The notes under the pieces: generated by a model
What the model saw: the letters and a program-made list of their open reading frames with translations, nothing else
Told to the model about the DNA's origin: nothing
The model's database searches: none
Part shown: positions 16,152 to 26,532 of the stretch, piece after piece
How positions within the stretch are numbered: position 1 is the stretch's first letter
How the letters are laid out: every line of letters begins with the position of its first letter
Translations under genes and position numbers: made by a program
Source: Pseudomonas putida
Lineage (GTDB): Bacteria > Pseudomonadota > Gammaproteobacteria > Pseudomonadales > Pseudomonadaceae
NCBI RefSeq assembly: GCF_001941965.1
Contig: NZ_MKZO01000002.1
Span: forward strand, 62,001 to 126,000
DNA length: 64,000 nt
Direction of reading: 5' to 3'

Positions 16152-16895
16152 GTGAGCCAAGAACCCGATCGTCTATTCTCCGCCGCGCTGGATCAGGTGC
16201 CCGACTTCACCTTCAACGAAGATGTAGTGCGGGTGTTCCCCGACATGATCAAGCGCTCGGTGCCCGGCTACCCGACCATCGTCGAGAACATCGGCGTGCT
16301 CGCCGCGCAGTTCGCCCAGCCCGACACCCTGCTCTACGACCTCGGCAGTTCCCTTGGCGCGGTGACCCAGGCCCTGCGTCGGCATGTGCGCAGCGAAGGC
16401 TGCCGGGTGCTGGCCGTGGACAACTCGGCGGCCATGGTCGAACGCTGCGCGGAATACCTGAAGGCCCAGGACGCCATGTACCAGGAGGTGCTCCCGGTGC
16501 AGGTACTGAAAGCCGATATCACCGCGCTGGAGCTGCAACCGGCCTCGGTGGTGGCGATGAACTTCACCCTGCAGTTCATCGAGCCGGCCGCGCGCCTGGC
16601 CTTGCTCGGCAAGATCCGCCAGGCCCTGGTGCCGGGCGGCGCGCTGATCCTCTCGGAAAAACTGCGCTTCGAAGACGAAGGCGAGCATGCCCTGCTCACC
16701 GACCTGCATATCGCCTTCAAGCGCGCCAACGGCTACAGCGAACTGGAAATCGCCCAGAAACGCAGTGCCATCGAAAACGTGATGAAACCCGACAGCCTCG
16801 AAGAACACCGCGCGCGCCTTGAAGCCGCCGGGTTCTCCAAGGTGGTGCCGTGGTTCCAGTGCCTGAACTTCGCCTCCCTGATTGCCCTGCCATGA
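16152..16895 (+). CDS. cmoA: Carboxy-S-adenosyl-L-methionine synthase
   Basis: A 247-residue class I methyltransferase-fold enzyme that converts SAM and prephenate to carboxy-SAM for modifying the wobble uridine of tRNAs. Family signatures are [23 protein letters not shown], the SAM-binding [26 protein letters not shown], and NFTLQFI. The start is GTG at 16152, which gives the family length and N-terminus. The ATGs upstream would add residues absent in homologues. It overlaps cmoB by four bases, so the two steps of cmo5U synthesis are translationally coupled. Confidence 0.95.
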   Translation: MSQEPDRLFSAALDQVPDFTFNEDVVRVFPDMIKRSVPGYPTIVENIGVLAAQFAQPDTLLYDLGSSLGAVTQALRRHVRSEGCRVLAVDNSAAMVERCAEYLKAQDAMYQEVLPVQVLKADITALELQPASVVAMNFTLQFIEPAARLALLGKIRQALVPGGALILSEKLRFEDEGEHALLTDLHIAFKRANGYSELEIAQKRSAIENVMKPDSLEEHRARLEAAGFSKVVPWFQCLNFASLIALP

Positions 16896-17848
16896 TCGAT
16901 CTTTCTCCTCTGGTCCGCCGCCTGGCGGGTACTCCTCTGGCCCAATGGTCGCAAGGCCTGCAAGCGCAACTCGATGCCAAGCTGGAAAAAGGCCATGGCG
17001 ACCTGGAGCGCTGGCAAAGCGCGCTGGATCGGCTGCCGGCGCTGATGCCGACTGAAGTCGACCTGGTCAACGGCCTGCGCCTGGACTTCGCCTGCGATGA
17101 CGCCACCCGCGAGCAGGCCCGTACCGCGCTGATGGGCCTGTCGCCGTGGCGCAAAGGGCCGTTCGACCTGTTTGGCGTGCATGTGGACACCGAATGGCGT
17201 TCGGACTGGAAATGGTCGCGGGTCGCCCCGCACCTCGACCTGCGTGGCAAGCGCGTGCTGGATGTCGGCTGCGGCAATGGCTACTACCAGTGGCGCATGC
17301 TCGGCGCCGGTGCCGACAGCGTGATCGGCGTCGACCCCAACTGGCTGTTCTTCTGCCAGTTCCAGGCGGTGCAACGCTACCTGCCGGACCTGCCGGCCTG
17401 GCACCTGCCCTTCGCCCTGGAAGACCTGCCGGCGGCGCTGGAAGGCTTCGACACGGTGTTCTCCATGGGCGTGTTCTATCACCGACGTTCGCCGATCGAG
17501 CACTTGCTGGCACTCAAGGACTGCCTGGTCAAGGGCGGTGAACTGGTGCTGGAAACCCTGGTGATCGAGGGTGACGAGAACCAGGTGCTGGTGCCGGAAG
17601 ACCGTTATGCGCAGATGCGCAACGTCTGGTTCCTGCCGTCGGTGCCGGCGCTGGAGCGCTGGCTGCGGCGGGCCGGGTTCAGCGATGTGCGTTGCGTGGA
17701 TGTGAGCACCACCAGCGTGGAAGAGCAGCGCAGTACCGAGTGGATGAAGTATCAGTCGCTGGGGGACTTCCTCGATCCGCAGGATCACAGCCGGACCATC
17801 GAAGGCTTGCCGGCGCCTCGGCGGGCGGTGCTGGTAGCCCGCAAGTAA
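16892..17848 (+). CDS. cmoB: tRNA U34 carboxymethyltransferase
   Basis: A 318-residue enzyme that transfers the carboxymethyl group of carboxy-SAM to 5-hydroxyuridine-34 of tRNA. The SAM-binding motif is [19 protein letters not shown], with the family segments [29 protein letters not shown] and the C-terminal [17 protein letters not shown]. It follows cmoA with an ATGA overlap. A REP doublet lies downstream. Confidence 0.96.
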   Translation: MIDLSPLVRRLAGTPLAQWSQGLQAQLDAKLEKGHGDLERWQSALDRLPALMPTEVDLVNGLRLDFACDDATREQARTALMGLSPWRKGPFDLFGVHVDTEWRSDWKWSRVAPHLDLRGKRVLDVGCGNGYYQWRMLGAGADSVIGVDPNWLFFCQFQAVQRYLPDLPAWHLPFALEDLPAALEGFDTVFSMGVFYHRRSPIEHLLALKDCLVKGGELVLETLVIEGDENQVLVPEDRYAQMRNVWFLPSVPALERWLRRAGFSDVRCVDVSTTSVEEQRSTEWMKYQSLGDFLDPQDHSRTIEGLPAPRRAVLVARK

Positions 17849-17860
17849 GGTTGCCAGTTC

Positions 17861-17946
17861 CGGCCTCATCGCTGGCAAGCCAGCTCCCACAGGTCCGGCG
17901 GTGCACGCGGTCACTGTGGGAGCTGGCTTGCCAGCGATGAGGCCCG
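17861..17946. repeat. REP doublet (REPIN) 5
   Basis: Inverted REP units between cmoB and the two-component system, ending before the metal-type promoter. Confidence 0.95.
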
Positions 17947-18040
17947 AGAGAACACCTAACCCCTAAATGGCTGCAACATTACAAATCCGTAACCTTCCCC
18001 CTCTCTGCAACACCCTGTCATACCATACCCCTCCCCTCGC

Positions 18041-18071
18041 TTGACTCTGAAGCTACTTCAGGCTCGAGAAT
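18041..18071 (+). promoter_or_regulatory. MerR-family (ZntR/CadR/PbrR-type) metal-responsive promoter
   Basis: A -35 TTGACT at 18041-18046 and a -10 GAGAAT at 18066-18071 are separated by an over-long 19-base spacer. The spacer holds the perfect inverted repeat CTGAAG-CTA-CTTCAG at 18047-18061. Over-long spacing with a centred dyad is the hallmark of MerR-activated promoters, and ACTCTGAAG...CTTCAG resembles Zn/Cd/Pb-type operators. No MerR gene is in the window. Confidence 0.65.
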
Positions 18072-18099
18072 CGCCGCCTTTCCCCTGCCAGAGCCTGCC

Positions 18100-18774
18100 A
18101 TGCGCCTACTGATCATCGAGGACGAAGTCCGCACTGCCGATTACCTGCAACAGGGCCTGAGCGAAAACGGTTATGTGGTGGACTGCGCCCGCACCGGCGC
18201 CGACGGGCTGCATCTGGCCCGGCAACAGGCCTACGACCTGGTGATCCTCGACGTCAACCTGCCGGAACTGGACGGCTGGACCGTGCTGCAGCGCCTGCGC
18301 GCGCAGTCGGCGACGCGGATCATGATGTTGACCGCCCACGGCCGCCTGTCCGACCGGGTCAAGGGCCTCGACCTGGGGGCCGACGATTACCTGCTCAAGC
18401 CCTTCGAATTCCCCGAACTGCTGGCCCGGGTGCGCAGCCTGCTGCGCCGCAGCGAACAACCCTTGCAACCCACCACCCTGAAAGTCGCCGATCTGGAGCT
18501 CGACCCCGGCCGCCACCGCGCCTGGCGCAACGGCCAGCGCATCGACCTGACCGCCAAGGAGTTCTCCCTGCTGCACCTGCTGATGCGCCAGAGCGGCGAG
18601 GTGCTGTCGCGCACGCAGATCATCTCGCTGGTCTGGGACATGAACTTCGACTGCGACACCAATGTGGTGGAAGTCTCGATCCGCCGCCTGCGGGCGAAGA
18701 TCGATGATCCCTTCGAGAACAAGCTGATCCACACTCTGCGCGGCGTCGGCTACGTGCTGGAAGCCCGCGAATGA
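18100..18774 (+). CDS. OmpR-family heavy-metal response regulator (CopR/CzcR-like)
   Basis: A 224-residue response regulator. The receiver domain has phosphoacceptor Asp51 ([12 protein letters not shown]) and the KPF switch lysine. The C-terminal winged helix has [13 protein letters not shown] and [29 protein letters not shown]. The heavy-metal subgroup is indicated by [14 protein letters not shown], typical of CopR/IrlR/CzcR. It is the first gene of an operon with the sensor kinase (4-base overlap) behind a MerR-type promoter. Confidence 0.88.
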   Translation: MRLLIIEDEVRTADYLQQGLSENGYVVDCARTGADGLHLARQQAYDLVILDVNLPELDGWTVLQRLRAQSATRIMMLTAHGRLSDRVKGLDLGADDYLLKPFEFPELLARVRSLLRRSEQPLQPTTLKVADLELDPGRHRAWRNGQRIDLTAKEFSLLHLLMRQSGEVLSRTQIISLVWDMNFDCDTNVVEVSIRRLRAKIDDPFENKLIHTLRGVGYVLEARE

Positions 18775-20150
18775 AACCGGCGCGGCTGTCCCTGCGCCTG
18801 GGCCTGAGCGTGATCCTGATGGGCGCGGCGCTGGTTTTGCTGCTGGCAGCACTGGCGGTGTTCGCCCTGGACCGCGAGCTGGACCAGCGCGCCCGCGACC
18901 ATCTGGAACGCAAGATGGAGCAGATCGAGCACAGCCTGAATATCGACCTCAAGGTCAGCGACCTCAGCGCCCGCGCCCATCCGCTGCTGGATGTGGTGAT
19001 GGGCCATGACAACCTCAGCCTCAGCGTGGTCGAGCATAGCGCCCGGCACCCGGCGCGCCTCAGTCTGGGGCCGATACTGGAGGCCCCCGTCGAAGCAATC
19101 ATCGTGGGACCGCGCCTTGGCTTCAGCGAATGGCGCGACAGCCAGAACAACCAGCTGCTCACCGCCGCCCGCAGCATGCGCCTGCAGGACGGCACGGCGG
19201 TGCAGGTATTGCTGACGGTCAACCGCAGCGAAGACCTCGACCTGCTCCACGCCTACCTGCGCTCTACCCTGTACGCCCTGCCTTTGCTGCTGTTGCTGAT
19301 CGGCGTCTGCGCCTGGCGCCTGGTACAGGGCGGGCTGGCGCCGCTGCGGCGTTTCCGGCGGATTGCCGAGCAAGTGTCGGCCCAGGAACTGAACCATCGC
19401 CTGCCGGAAGACGGCCTGCCGCTGGAGCTGCAAACCCTGGCGCGGAGCATCAACGTCATGCTCGATCGCCTGGAAAACGGCGTCGGCCAGCTCGCGCAGT
19501 TCTCCGACGATCTCGCCCACGAGTTGCGCACGCCGATCAGCAACCTGATGGGCAAGGCCCAGGTGACCCTGAGCCGCGCACGGCCGCCGGAGGACTACAA
19601 GGTCGCGCTGGAGGACAGCATCGAGGAACTGACCCGGCTGACCCGGATCATCACCGACATGCTGTTTCTCGCCCAGGTAGAGCAGCCGTCGACCCGGGTG
19701 CCGTTGAATCCGGTGGCGCTGGGCGAGGAGGTGCGACGGGTGGTGGAGTTGTTCGAGCTGAGTGCGCAGAGCAAGGGTATCGAACTGAAGGTGCGCGGCT
19801 GGGGCACGGTGCGTGGGGATCGGTTGATGATCCAGCGGGCGCTGTCGAACCTGCTGAGCAATGCCATCCGGCATGGCGCCGAGGGACAAGCGGTGCGGAT
19901 CGGGATAGAGCCGCAGGAAGCCGGGCTGAGCTGCTGGGTCGAGAATCAGGGACCGGGAATTGCGGCGGAGCACGTACCGCATCTGTTCGAGCGGTTTTAC
20001 CGGGTGGGCTGCGGTCGTTCGCGGCTGGACGGGGGAACCGGGCTGGGGCTGGCGATCGTCAGGTCGATCATGCAGGTGCACGGCGGACGGGTCGAGGTGA
20101 TCAGTGCGGTGAATGGGCCGACCCGGTTCAGCCTGGTTTTTCCTGAATGA
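18771..20150 (+). CDS. Heavy-metal sensor histidine kinase (CopS/CzcS/CusS-like)
   Basis: A 459-residue membrane kinase with one N-terminal membrane helix (about residues 10-32), a periplasmic sensor region, a second helix near 165-185, a HAMP domain, and the dimerisation/phosphorylation box [18 protein letters not shown] with His250. The ATPase domain shows N ([12 protein letters not shown]) and G ([14 protein letters not shown]) boxes. It would sense periplasmic metal, as in the family, and phosphorylate the overlapping response regulator. The metal cannot be told from sequence alone. Confidence 0.88.
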   Translation: MKPARLSLRLGLSVILMGAALVLLLAALAVFALDRELDQRARDHLERKMEQIEHSLNIDLKVSDLSARAHPLLDVVMGHDNLSLSVVEHSARHPARLSLGPILEAPVEAIIVGPRLGFSEWRDSQNNQLLTAARSMRLQDGTAVQVLLTVNRSEDLDLLHAYLRSTLYALPLLLLLIGVCAWRLVQGGLAPLRRFRRIAEQVSAQELNHRLPEDGLPLELQTLARSINVMLDRLENGVGQLAQFSDDLAHELRTPISNLMGKAQVTLSRARPPEDYKVALEDSIEELTRLTRIITDMLFLAQVEQPSTRVPLNPVALGEEVRRVVELFELSAQSKGIELKVRGWGTVRGDRLMIQRALSNLLSNAIRHGAEGQAVRIGIEPQEAGLSCWVENQGPGIAAEHVPHLFERFYRVGCGRSRLDGGTGLGLAIVRSIMQVHGGRVEVISAVNGPTRFSLVFPE

Positions 20151-20156
20151 ATTTCA

Positions 20157-20241
20157 GGGCCCTATCGCTGGCAAGCCAGCTCCCACAGGTTCAGCGGTGC
20201 ACGCGGTCCCTGTGGGAGCTGGCTTGCCAGCGATGAGGCCC
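20157..20241. repeat. REP doublet (REPIN) 6
   Basis: Inverted REP units in the seven-base-flanked gap between the convergent sensor kinase and pdxJ genes; probably part of their shared 3' region. Confidence 0.95.
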
Positions 20242-20247
20242 GAAAGA

Positions 20248-20991
20248 TCAACCCCGGCTGGCAGCCAGGATCAGAGCCTTCATTTCCGCCACAGCACCCT
20301 TGAACCCAACGAAGAGCGCATGGGCCACCAGCGCGTGGCCGATGTTCAATTCATTGATCCCCTTGATCGCCGCCACCGCCTCGACGTTATGGTAATGCAG
20401 GCCATGCCCGGCATTGACGATCAACCCCTGGCTCAAGCCGAACGCCACACCATCGGCAATGCGCTTCAGCTCATCGGCTTCTTCCGCCGGGGTATGCGCA
20501 TCGGCATAACGCCCGGTATGCAACTCGATAGCCGGCGCACCCACCCGGCGCGACGCCTCGATCTGCCGCTCGTCGGCATCGATGAACAGCGACACCTCCG
20601 AACCCAGCTTCGACAGGCGCTCCACCGCCGCCTTGATCCGCGCTTCCTGCCCCGCCACATCCAGGCCACCCTCGGTGGTCAGCTCCTGACGGGTCTCGGG
20701 CACCAGGCAGATATGCGCCGGACGGATGCGCTCGGCGAAAGCCATCATCTCTTCGGTGACACCCATCTCGAAGTTCATCCGCGTCTGCAGCACGTCCTTG
20801 AGCACCAGCACGTCGCGCTCCTGGATGTGCCGGCGGTCTTCGCGCAGGTGCACGGTGATGCCGTCGGCACCCGCCTCTTCGGCGTCCAGCGCGGCCTTGA
20901 CCGGGTCGGGGTATCGGGTGCCACGGGCCTGGCGCAGGGTCGCCACGTGGTCGATGTTGACGCCGAGAAGGATGCGGTTGCTGTGGGTCAC
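20248..20991 (-). CDS. pdxJ: Pyridoxine 5'-phosphate synthase
   Basis: A 247-residue TIM-barrel enzyme that condenses 1-deoxy-xylulose 5-phosphate with 3-amino-2-oxopropyl phosphate in vitamin B6 synthesis. Signatures are [39 protein letters not shown], and the C-terminal [10 protein letters not shown]...[12 protein letters not shown]. The start is GTG at 20991 with AGGAG nine bases upstream. The longer open frame extends into recO and should not be used. It lies 44 bases after recO in the rnc-era-recO-pdxJ operon. Confidence 0.96.
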   Translation of the reverse strand: MTHSNRILLGVNIDHVATLRQARGTRYPDPVKAALDAEEAGADGITVHLREDRRHIQERDVLVLKDVLQTRMNFEMGVTEEMMAFAERIRPAHICLVPETRQELTTEGGLDVAGQEARIKAAVERLSKLGSEVSLFIDADERQIEASRRVGAPAIELHTGRYADAHTPAEEADELKRIADGVAFGLSQGLIVNAGHGLHYHNVEAVAAIKGINELNIGHALVAHALFVGFKGAVAEMKALILAASRG

Positions 20992-21035
20992 GAAGAAGCT
21001 CTCCTGAAAGTTGAGCCCGACAGCATACGTCGTGC

Positions 21036-21719
21036 TCAGCGCTTGCGAAACAGTTCGCGGCTGACCAGCGGACGACCGCCCAGGTGCACCGCCAGCGCCT
21101 GGCGCATCAGGCGCTTGGCCGCAGCCAGCGCACCCGGTGCGTCCCAGTCGGCCTCGGCCATGGCCGCCAGGTCGCGGCCGCTGAACAGCCCCGGTTGCAG
21201 CAGGTAGACCCGCTCCAGCCCGGCATCCACCAGCAGGCGGTACCAGCCGTCCGGCTCCAGGACGTCGCCGTTGACGTCCTGGTCGAGGGCGAAGGCGTAG
21301 CCCAGTTCGTCCAGCAGGCGCCATTCGAAACTGCGCAGCAGCGGCTCGAGGGGGCGCCCTTCGGCGAGAGCCTGCAAGGTCGCGGCGTAGTGGGCGAACA
21401 AGGCGGGATGCGGGTCTTCGGCCGGCAGCAGGCGGATCAGCAGTTCATTCAGGTAGAGCCCGCTGAACAGCGCATCGCCATTCAGCCAGGCGGCCACGCC
21501 GACACTGTCCAGGCGCCCGACGTTCTTCAGCTCGCCGCGCCCGCGCAGCTCGACCTCGAGCGGCAGAAACGGTCGCGCCAGGCTGCCGCCCTTGCCCCGG
21601 GCCCGGCGCATGACCGCACGAAAGCGCCCCTGCGGCGTGAGGAAATCCACCAGGGCACTGGTTTCGCGATAGGCACGGTTATGCAGAACGTAGGCCGGCA
21701 GGGCCTCTGGCTGTTCCAT
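21036..21719 (-). CDS. recO: DNA repair protein RecO
   Basis: A 227-residue protein of the RecFOR pathway that loads RecA on SSB-coated gaps. The N-terminal OB fold includes [20 protein letters not shown] and [15 protein letters not shown]; the helical part includes [16 protein letters not shown]. The proteobacterial RecO lacks the zinc-finger cysteines, as here. It is 54 bases after era and in the usual order rnc-era-recO-pdxJ. Confidence 0.95.
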   Translation of the reverse strand: MEQPEALPAYVLHNRAYRETSALVDFLTPQGRFRAVMRRARGKGGSLARPFLPLEVELRGRGELKNVGRLDSVGVAAWLNGDALFSGLYLNELLIRLLPAEDPHPALFAHYAATLQALAEGRPLEPLLRSFEWRLLDELGYAFALDQDVNGDVLEPDGWYRLLVDAGLERVYLLQPGLFSGRDLAAMAEADWDAPGALAAAKRLMRQALAVHLGGRPLVSRELFRKR

Positions 21720-21773
21720 GATGGCGTTCGCAGGAAAGTCGGCCCGCTACCGGACGGTAGCGGGCCCGGGGGA

Positions 21774-22676
21774 TTACAGGTCGCCGTAGCCCAGGGAACG
21801 CAGGGCGCGTTCGTCGTCGGACCAGCCGCCCTTGACCTTGACCCAGAGGTTGAGCATGACCTTGGCGTCGAACAGCACTTCCATATCCTTGCGCGCTTCG
21901 GAACCGATGCGCTTGATGCGCTCACCCTTGTCGCCAATGATGATCTTCTTCTGCCCGTCACGTTCGACGAGGATCAGCGCATGGATGTGCAGGACATGAC
22001 CCTGCTGCTTGAATTCCTCGATTTCCACGGTGATCTGGTACGGCAGCTCGGCACCGAGCTGGCGCATGATCTTCTCGCGCACCAGCTCGGCGGCGAGGAA
22101 GCGGCTGCTGCGGTCGGTGATCTGGTCTTCCGGGAAGAAGTGCTCGTTCTCCGGCAGGTGCTTGGCGATCAGCGCTTCGAGGGATTCGAGGTTGTGCCCC
22201 TGCTGCGCGGAAATCGGCACGATCTCGGCGTTCGGCAGTTGCTCCTGCAGCCACTGCAGGTGCGGGATCAGGTCGGCTTTCTCTTCGATGCGGTCGGTCT
22301 TGTTGATCGCCAGGATCACCGGGCCCTGCACGTACTGCACGCGTTCGAGAACCAGCTGGTCCTCGTCGGTCCAGCGGGTGCGGTCGACCACGAAGATCAC
22401 CACGTCGACGTCCTTCAACGCCGCCGAGGCGGTCTTGTTCATGTAGCGGTTGAGCGCCTTTTCGTTGCTCTTGTGCATGCCCGGGGTATCGACGTAGATC
22501 GCCTGGACATCACCCTCGGTCTTGATCCCGAGCATGTTGTGCCGTGTGGTCTGCGGCTTGCGCGAGGTGATCGCCAGCTTCTGCCCGAGGATATGGTTGA
22601 GCAGCGTCGACTTGCCCACGTTGGGACGGCCGACGATGGCGACGTAGCCGCAACGGGTAGTGTTCTGTTCAGTCAT
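21774..22676 (-). CDS. era: GTPase Era, 16S rRNA maturation
   Basis: A 300-residue GTPase. G1 is GRPNVGKST (about residues 15-23), G3 DTPG, G4 NKTD. The C-terminal KH RNA-binding domain has the [19 protein letters not shown] motif. Era binds the 3' end of 16S rRNA during 30S assembly. The start at 22676 (MTEQN) overlaps the rnc stop (ATGACTGA); another ATG two codons earlier at 22682 is possible. The rnc-era overlap indicates translational coupling. Confidence 0.96.
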   Translation of the reverse strand: MTEQNTTRCGYVAIVGRPNVGKSTLLNHILGQKLAITSRKPQTTRHNMLGIKTEGDVQAIYVDTPGMHKSNEKALNRYMNKTASAALKDVDVVIFVVDRTRWTDEDQLVLERVQYVQGPVILAINKTDRIEEKADLIPHLQWLQEQLPNAEIVPISAQQGHNLESLEALIAKHLPENEHFFPEDQITDRSSRFLAAELVREKIMRQLGAELPYQITVEIEEFKQQGHVLHIHALILVERDGQKKIIIGDKGERIKRIGSEARKDMEVLFDAKVMLNLWVKVKGGWSDDERALRSLGYGDL

Positions 22677-23358
22677 TGCCATTCTCCACGCCCAGGGCGA
22701 TCAGTGCCGAAGCGGCAGCAACCTGCTCGGCGATACGCCGGCTGACACCCTGCCCCCGGCTTTTTTCGGTCAACAGGGTCACTTCGCACTCGACGAAGAA
22801 CGTCCGGCAGTGCGGTTCGCCCTGGATATCCACCACTTCATAGCGGGGCAGTTCGCAGGCCCGGGATTGCAGAAATTCCTGCAGGCGGGTTTTCGGGTCC
22901 TTGTTGGTGTCCACCAGGGTCAGGCTGTCGAACTCGCCCGCCAGCCAGGACAGCACGCGCTCGCGGGCGGTCTGCATGTCGGCGTCGAGGTAGATCGCAC
23001 CGATCAGCGCCTCGAGGGCGTCGGCAAGGATCGACTCGCGACGGAAACCGCCACTCTTCAACTCGCCGGAACCCAGGCGCAGGTAGTCGCCGAGTTCGAA
23101 ACCGCGGGCCAGCAGGGCCAGGGTCTCACCCTTGACCAGGCGCGCACGCAGGCGCGACAGCTGGCCTTCGCGGGCTTGCGGGAAGCGCTCGAAGAGGGCT
23201 TCGCCGGCGACGAAGTTGAGGATGGCGTCACCAAGGAACTCCAGGCGCTCGTTGTTGCGTCCGGCGTAGCTGCGGTGGGTCAGGGCCAGCAGCATCAGCT
23301 CCTGGTTCTTGAAGGTGTAGCCGAGCTTGCGCTCCAGGCGACTCAGGGAAGGGCTCAC
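22669..23358 (-). CDS. rnc: Ribonuclease III
   Basis: A 229-residue endonuclease cleaving double-stranded RNA, including rRNA precursors. The signature [21 protein letters not shown] contains the metal-binding Glu and Asp; the second acidic pair is in [15 protein letters not shown] dsRNA-binding domain occupies about residues 155-225. The start codon is GTG at 23358. It is followed by era with an 8-base overlap. The small gene that normally precedes rnc in Pseudomonas is absent. Confidence 0.96.
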   Translation of the reverse strand: MSPSLSRLERKLGYTFKNQELMLLALTHRSYAGRNNERLEFLGDAILNFVAGEALFERFPQAREGQLSRLRARLVKGETLALLARGFELGDYLRLGSGELKSGGFRRESILADALEALIGAIYLDADMQTARERVLSWLAGEFDSLTLVDTNKDPKTRLQEFLQSRACELPRYEVVDIQGEPHCRTFFVECEVTLLTEKSRGQGVSRRIAEQVAAASALIALGVENGND

Positions 23359-23594
23359 AGTGACCCCACACGAGGTTCGTGGTGGTTCAGCGGCGACGCC
23401 GATGCGCCGGTGCCGTTCGGTTCAGTCCGGCCGGCGGCCGTCGAAATCAAAGCCTTGTTCAAATGCGGATCCTGAAAAACGTTTTGGATTCATTGCTGCT
23501 GGCCTGGATGGCTGGGAACCGCGTCCGGTCCCTCGTTACAGCCTATGCCAGAAAAGCATTCGGCGCCGTCCGGGAGGACAGCGCCGTGAAGGTG
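23359..23594 (-). other. lepB-rnc spacer lacking the usual small gene
   Basis: In P. aeruginosa a ~129-codon gene (PA0769, DUF4845) lies between lepB and rnc. Here only 236 bases remain and no frame shows that membrane protein. The spacer holds an imperfect 10-base-stem hairpin at 23562-23585 (GGCGCCGTCC/GGACAGCGCC), possibly a weak terminator after lepB. It also holds a 23-codon minus-strand frame (23422-23493) without a good ribosome-binding site. I see no other gene. Confidence 0.6.
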
Positions 23595-24449
23595 TTACTT
23601 GATCAGCCCGACCCGGGACAGGCTCGGGAAGTGGCTGAGCTTCGGCTCGGGCCAGCTCATCCATACGGCAAAGGCCTTGCCGACGATGTTCTGGTCCGGA
23701 ACCATGCCCAGCAGCTCCTTGGGAATCGACGGATCGTCCCAGTAGCGGCTGTCGTTCGAGTTGTCGCGGTTGTCGCCCATCATGAAGTAGTGCCCGGCAG
23801 GCACGGTCCATTGCTGGTCAGGCGGCATGCGGTAGCGGCTCATCTCCTTGCGGATCAGGTGCTCGGCCTCGCCCAGTTTTTCCTTGTACAGCTCGGCGCT
23901 GCCCAGGGTGCCCGGCTCGGTGCCGATCAACTGCTCGGCGACCTGCTGGCCGTTGACGTACAGCCGCTTGTCGCTGGTGTAGCGCACCACGTCGCCCGGC
24001 AGGCCGACCACACGCTTGATGTAGTTGACGTTCGGGTCGCTCGGGTAGCGGAACACCATCACATCGCCGCGCTGCGGGTCACCGACCTCGATGACCTTCT
24101 TGTCGATCACCGGCAGGCGGATGCCGTAGGAGAACTTGTTGACCAGGATGAAGTCGCCCACTTCCAGGGTCGGCTTCATCGACCCCGAAGGGATCTGGAA
24201 CGGCTCGACCAGGAACGAGCGCAGCACCAGCACGATGAACAGCACCGGGAAGAACGACTTGCCGTACTCGACCAGCAACGGCTCCTTGTTCAACTGCTCG
24301 ACCACCGCCACGTCGGGCTGGCTGACGCTGCCCTGGTAGGTGGCGATGGCGGTCCGCCGACGCGGGGCCAGGAACAGCAGATCGATCAACGCCAACAGTC
24401 CACAGACAAAGACTGCGATGACCAGCAACAGCGGGAAATTTAGTGACAT
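23595..24449 (-). CDS. lepB: Signal peptidase I
   Basis: A 284-residue inner-membrane serine protease that removes signal peptides. Two N-terminal membrane helices (about 4-28 and 64-80) precede the catalytic Ser90 in IPSGSMKPT and the general base Lys145 in NYIKRVVGLPGD. Box E is GHYFMMGDNRDNSNDSRYW. The catalytic spacing equals that of E. coli LepB. It follows lepA by five bases in the same operon. Confidence 0.97.
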   Translation of the reverse strand: MSLNFPLLLVIAVFVCGLLALIDLLFLAPRRRTAIATYQGSVSQPDVAVVEQLNKEPLLVEYGKSFFPVLFIVLVLRSFLVEPFQIPSGSMKPTLEVGDFILVNKFSYGIRLPVIDKKVIEVGDPQRGDVMVFRYPSDPNVNYIKRVVGLPGDVVRYTSDKRLYVNGQQVAEQLIGTEPGTLGSAELYKEKLGEAEHLIRKEMSRYRMPPDQQWTVPAGHYFMMGDNRDNSNDSRYWDDPSIPKELLGMVPDQNIVGKAFAVWMSWPEPKLSHFPSLSRVGLIK

Positions 24450-24454
24450 AGGAC

Positions 24455-26254
24455 CTAGCTATCCAACCGGAGCACGGCGAGGAAGGCTTCTTGTGGAATT
24501 TCCACGTTGCCCACCTGTTTCATGCGTTTCTTACCAGCCTTCTGTTTCTCCAGCAGCTTGCGCTTACGGCTCACGTCGCCACCGTAACATTTGGCCAGTA
24601 CGTTCTTTCTGAGCGCCTTGACCGTGGTCCGGGCAACGATCTGGCCGCCAATGGCTGCCTGGATCGCGACATCGAACATCTGCCGAGGAATCAGTTCCTT
24701 CATCTTCTCGGTCAACGCGCGACCTTTGTAGTGCGCGTTGTCGCGGTGCACGATCAATGCCAGGGCATCGACCTTGTCGCCGTTGATCAGTACATCGAGC
24801 TTGACCAGGTTGGCCGACTGATAACGGTCGAAATGGTAATCCAGCGAAGCATAGCCACGGCTGGTGGATTTGAGGCGGTCGAAGAAGTCGAGGACCACTT
24901 CGTTCATCGGCAGGTCGTAGCGCACCTGCACCTGCGAGCCGAGGAACTGCATGTCGCGCTGCACGCCACGCTTCTCGACGCACAGGGTGATGACGTTGCC
25001 CAGATGCTCCTGCGGCACGAGGATGGTCGCGGCGACGATCGGCTCACGGAAGTCTTCGACCGAGGACACGTCCGGCAGTTTCGACGGGTTGTCGACGTAG
25101 ATGGTTTCGCCGGTCTTGAGCTTGACCTCGAAGATTACGCTCGGTGCGGTGGTGATCAGGTCCAGGTCGTATTCGCGCTCCAGGCGCTCCTGGATGATCT
25201 CCATGTGCAGCATGCCAAGGAAGCCGCAACGGAAGCCGAAGCCCAGGGCGTCGGAGCTTTCCGGGGTGTACTGCAGCGACGAGTCGTTCAGGGTCAGTTT
25301 CTGCAACGCATCACGAAAATCTTCGAAATCGTCGGAACTGACGGGGAACAGGCCGGCATACACCTGCGGCTGGATCTGTTTGAAACCTGGCAGCACTTCG
25401 ACTTCGGGGGTCGAGGACAGGGTCAGGGTGTCGCCCACTGGCGCACCGAGAATTTCCTTGATGCTGGCGATGATGAAGCCCACTTCACCGGCCTTGAGGT
25501 CGGCGGTGACGGTATGTTTCGGGGTGAATACGCCGACGCTGTCGACCAGGTGCACCTTGCCGGTGGACTTGACCAGGATCTTGTCGCCCTTCTTCACGCG
25601 GCCGTGGCGCACGCGAACCAGGGACACGACGCCCAGGTAGTTGTCGAACCAGGAGTCGATGATCAGCGCCTGCAGCGGTGCGTCGATCTCGCCTTCCGGC
25701 GCCGGGATGGTCTGCACCAGGCGCTCGAGCACCTCGTCCACGCCCATGCCGCTCTTGGCCGAGCAGGCCACGGCGTCGGTGGCGTCGATGCCGATGATCT
25801 TCTCGATCTCGTCCTTGACGCGGTCCGGGTCGGCCTGGGGCAGGTCCATCTTGTTCAGGACCGGCATGACTTCCAGGCCCTGTTCGATGGCGGTGTAGCA
25901 GTTGGCGACCGATTGCGCCTCGACGCCCTGGCCGGCATCGACCACCAGCAGCGCACCCTCGCAGGCGGCCAGCGAGCGGCTGACTTCATAGGTGAAGTCG
26001 ACGTGGCCGGGGGTATCGATGAAGTTCAGCTGGTAGGTTTTGCCGTCGCCTGCCTTGTAGTGCAGGGTGACGCTGTGGGCCTTGATGGTGATCCCGCGCT
26101 CGCGCTCGAGGTCCATGGAATCGAGGACCTGCGCCTCCATCTCACGGTCGCTCAGGCCGCCGCACATCTGGATGAACCGGTCAGCCAGGGTCGACTTGCC
26201 GTGGTCAATGTGGGCGATGATGGAGAAATTGCGGATATGACTCAAATCACTCAC
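24455..26254 (-). CDS. lepA: Elongation factor 4 (LepA)
   Basis: A 599-residue translational GTPase that acts on stalled ribosomes. G1 is [14 protein letters not shown]3 DTPGHVDF, G4 NKMDLPQ. The LepA-specific C-terminal domain includes [49 protein letters not shown] sequence at about residues 540-585. It is upstream of lepB in the conserved lepA-lepB pair. A 278-base gap to mucD holds an inverted repeat. Confidence 0.97.
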   Translation of the reverse strand: MSDLSHIRNFSIIAHIDHGKSTLADRFIQMCGGLSDREMEAQVLDSMDLERERGITIKAHSVTLHYKAGDGKTYQLNFIDTPGHVDFTYEVSRSLAACEGALLVVDAGQGVEAQSVANCYTAIEQGLEVMPVLNKMDLPQADPDRVKDEIEKIIGIDATDAVACSAKSGMGVDEVLERLVQTIPAPEGEIDAPLQALIIDSWFDNYLGVVSLVRVRHGRVKKGDKILVKSTGKVHLVDSVGVFTPKHTVTADLKAGEVGFIIASIKEILGAPVGDTLTLSSTPEVEVLPGFKQIQPQVYAGLFPVSSDDFEDFRDALQKLTLNDSSLQYTPESSDALGFGFRCGFLGMLHMEIIQERLEREYDLDLITTAPSVIFEVKLKTGETIYVDNPSKLPDVSSVEDFREPIVAATILVPQEHLGNVITLCVEKRGVQRDMQFLGSQVQVRYDLPMNEVVLDFFDRLKSTSRGYASLDYHFDRYQSANLVKLDVLINGDKVDALALIVHRDNAHYKGRALTEKMKELIPRQMFDVAIQAAIGGQIVARTTVKALRKNVLAKCYGGDVSRKRKLLEKQKAGKKRMKQVGNVEIPQEAFLAVLRLDS

Positions 26255-26373
26255 GGATCAACACTCAAAAAGGCCGCGGGCCGGACGCCCGCCGAAAAAT
26301 AGCCGGGAATTGTACCTGATGCCGAAGGGTTGTGGGAGATTCGTTCGCCGGGGCGGTCTGTTTGTCGAAGCGG

Positions 26374-26522
26374 CAAGCTTCAAGCTTCAAGCTGCAAGAA
26401 ACAGCAGTTCGCGGCGTTTCTACAGCTCTTTGCAACCTCGCCCCACATAAAAGCGAAAAGCTGCAAGAAGAAGCGGAGGCAACGCAATCCGCTCTTTCTT
26501 GCAGCTTATGGCTTACAGCTTG
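26374..26522. repeat. Long imperfect inverted repeat between mucD and lepA
   Basis: The left arm at 26374-26400 is built of CAAGCTT/CAAGCTGCAAGAA words. The right arm at 26496-26522 begins TTCTTGCAGCTTATGG and ends ACAGCTTG, its imperfect complement. The ~95-base centre contains another GCTGCAAGAAG copy at about 26460. It is unlike the GGCCTCATCGC REP family, so it is a separate palindromic repeat class that could form a large hairpin after mucD. Confidence 0.7.
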
Positions 26523-26532
26523 TGGCTATCTG

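Noticed and set aside
20992..21324. N-terminal extension of pdxJ to 21324
   Set aside because: The extra 111 residues are Gly/Arg/Pro-rich antisense of recO. The GTG at 20991 has a good ribosome-binding site and gives the family N-terminus.
23422..23493. A 23-codon minus-strand frame between lepB and rnc as a gene
   Set aside because: No ribosome-binding site of quality and no recognisable similarity; mentioned only in the spacer description.
24491..26302. A 603-codon plus-strand frame opposite lepA
   Set aside because: Shadow of EF4; no domain and an Asp/His/Val-rich antisense composition.
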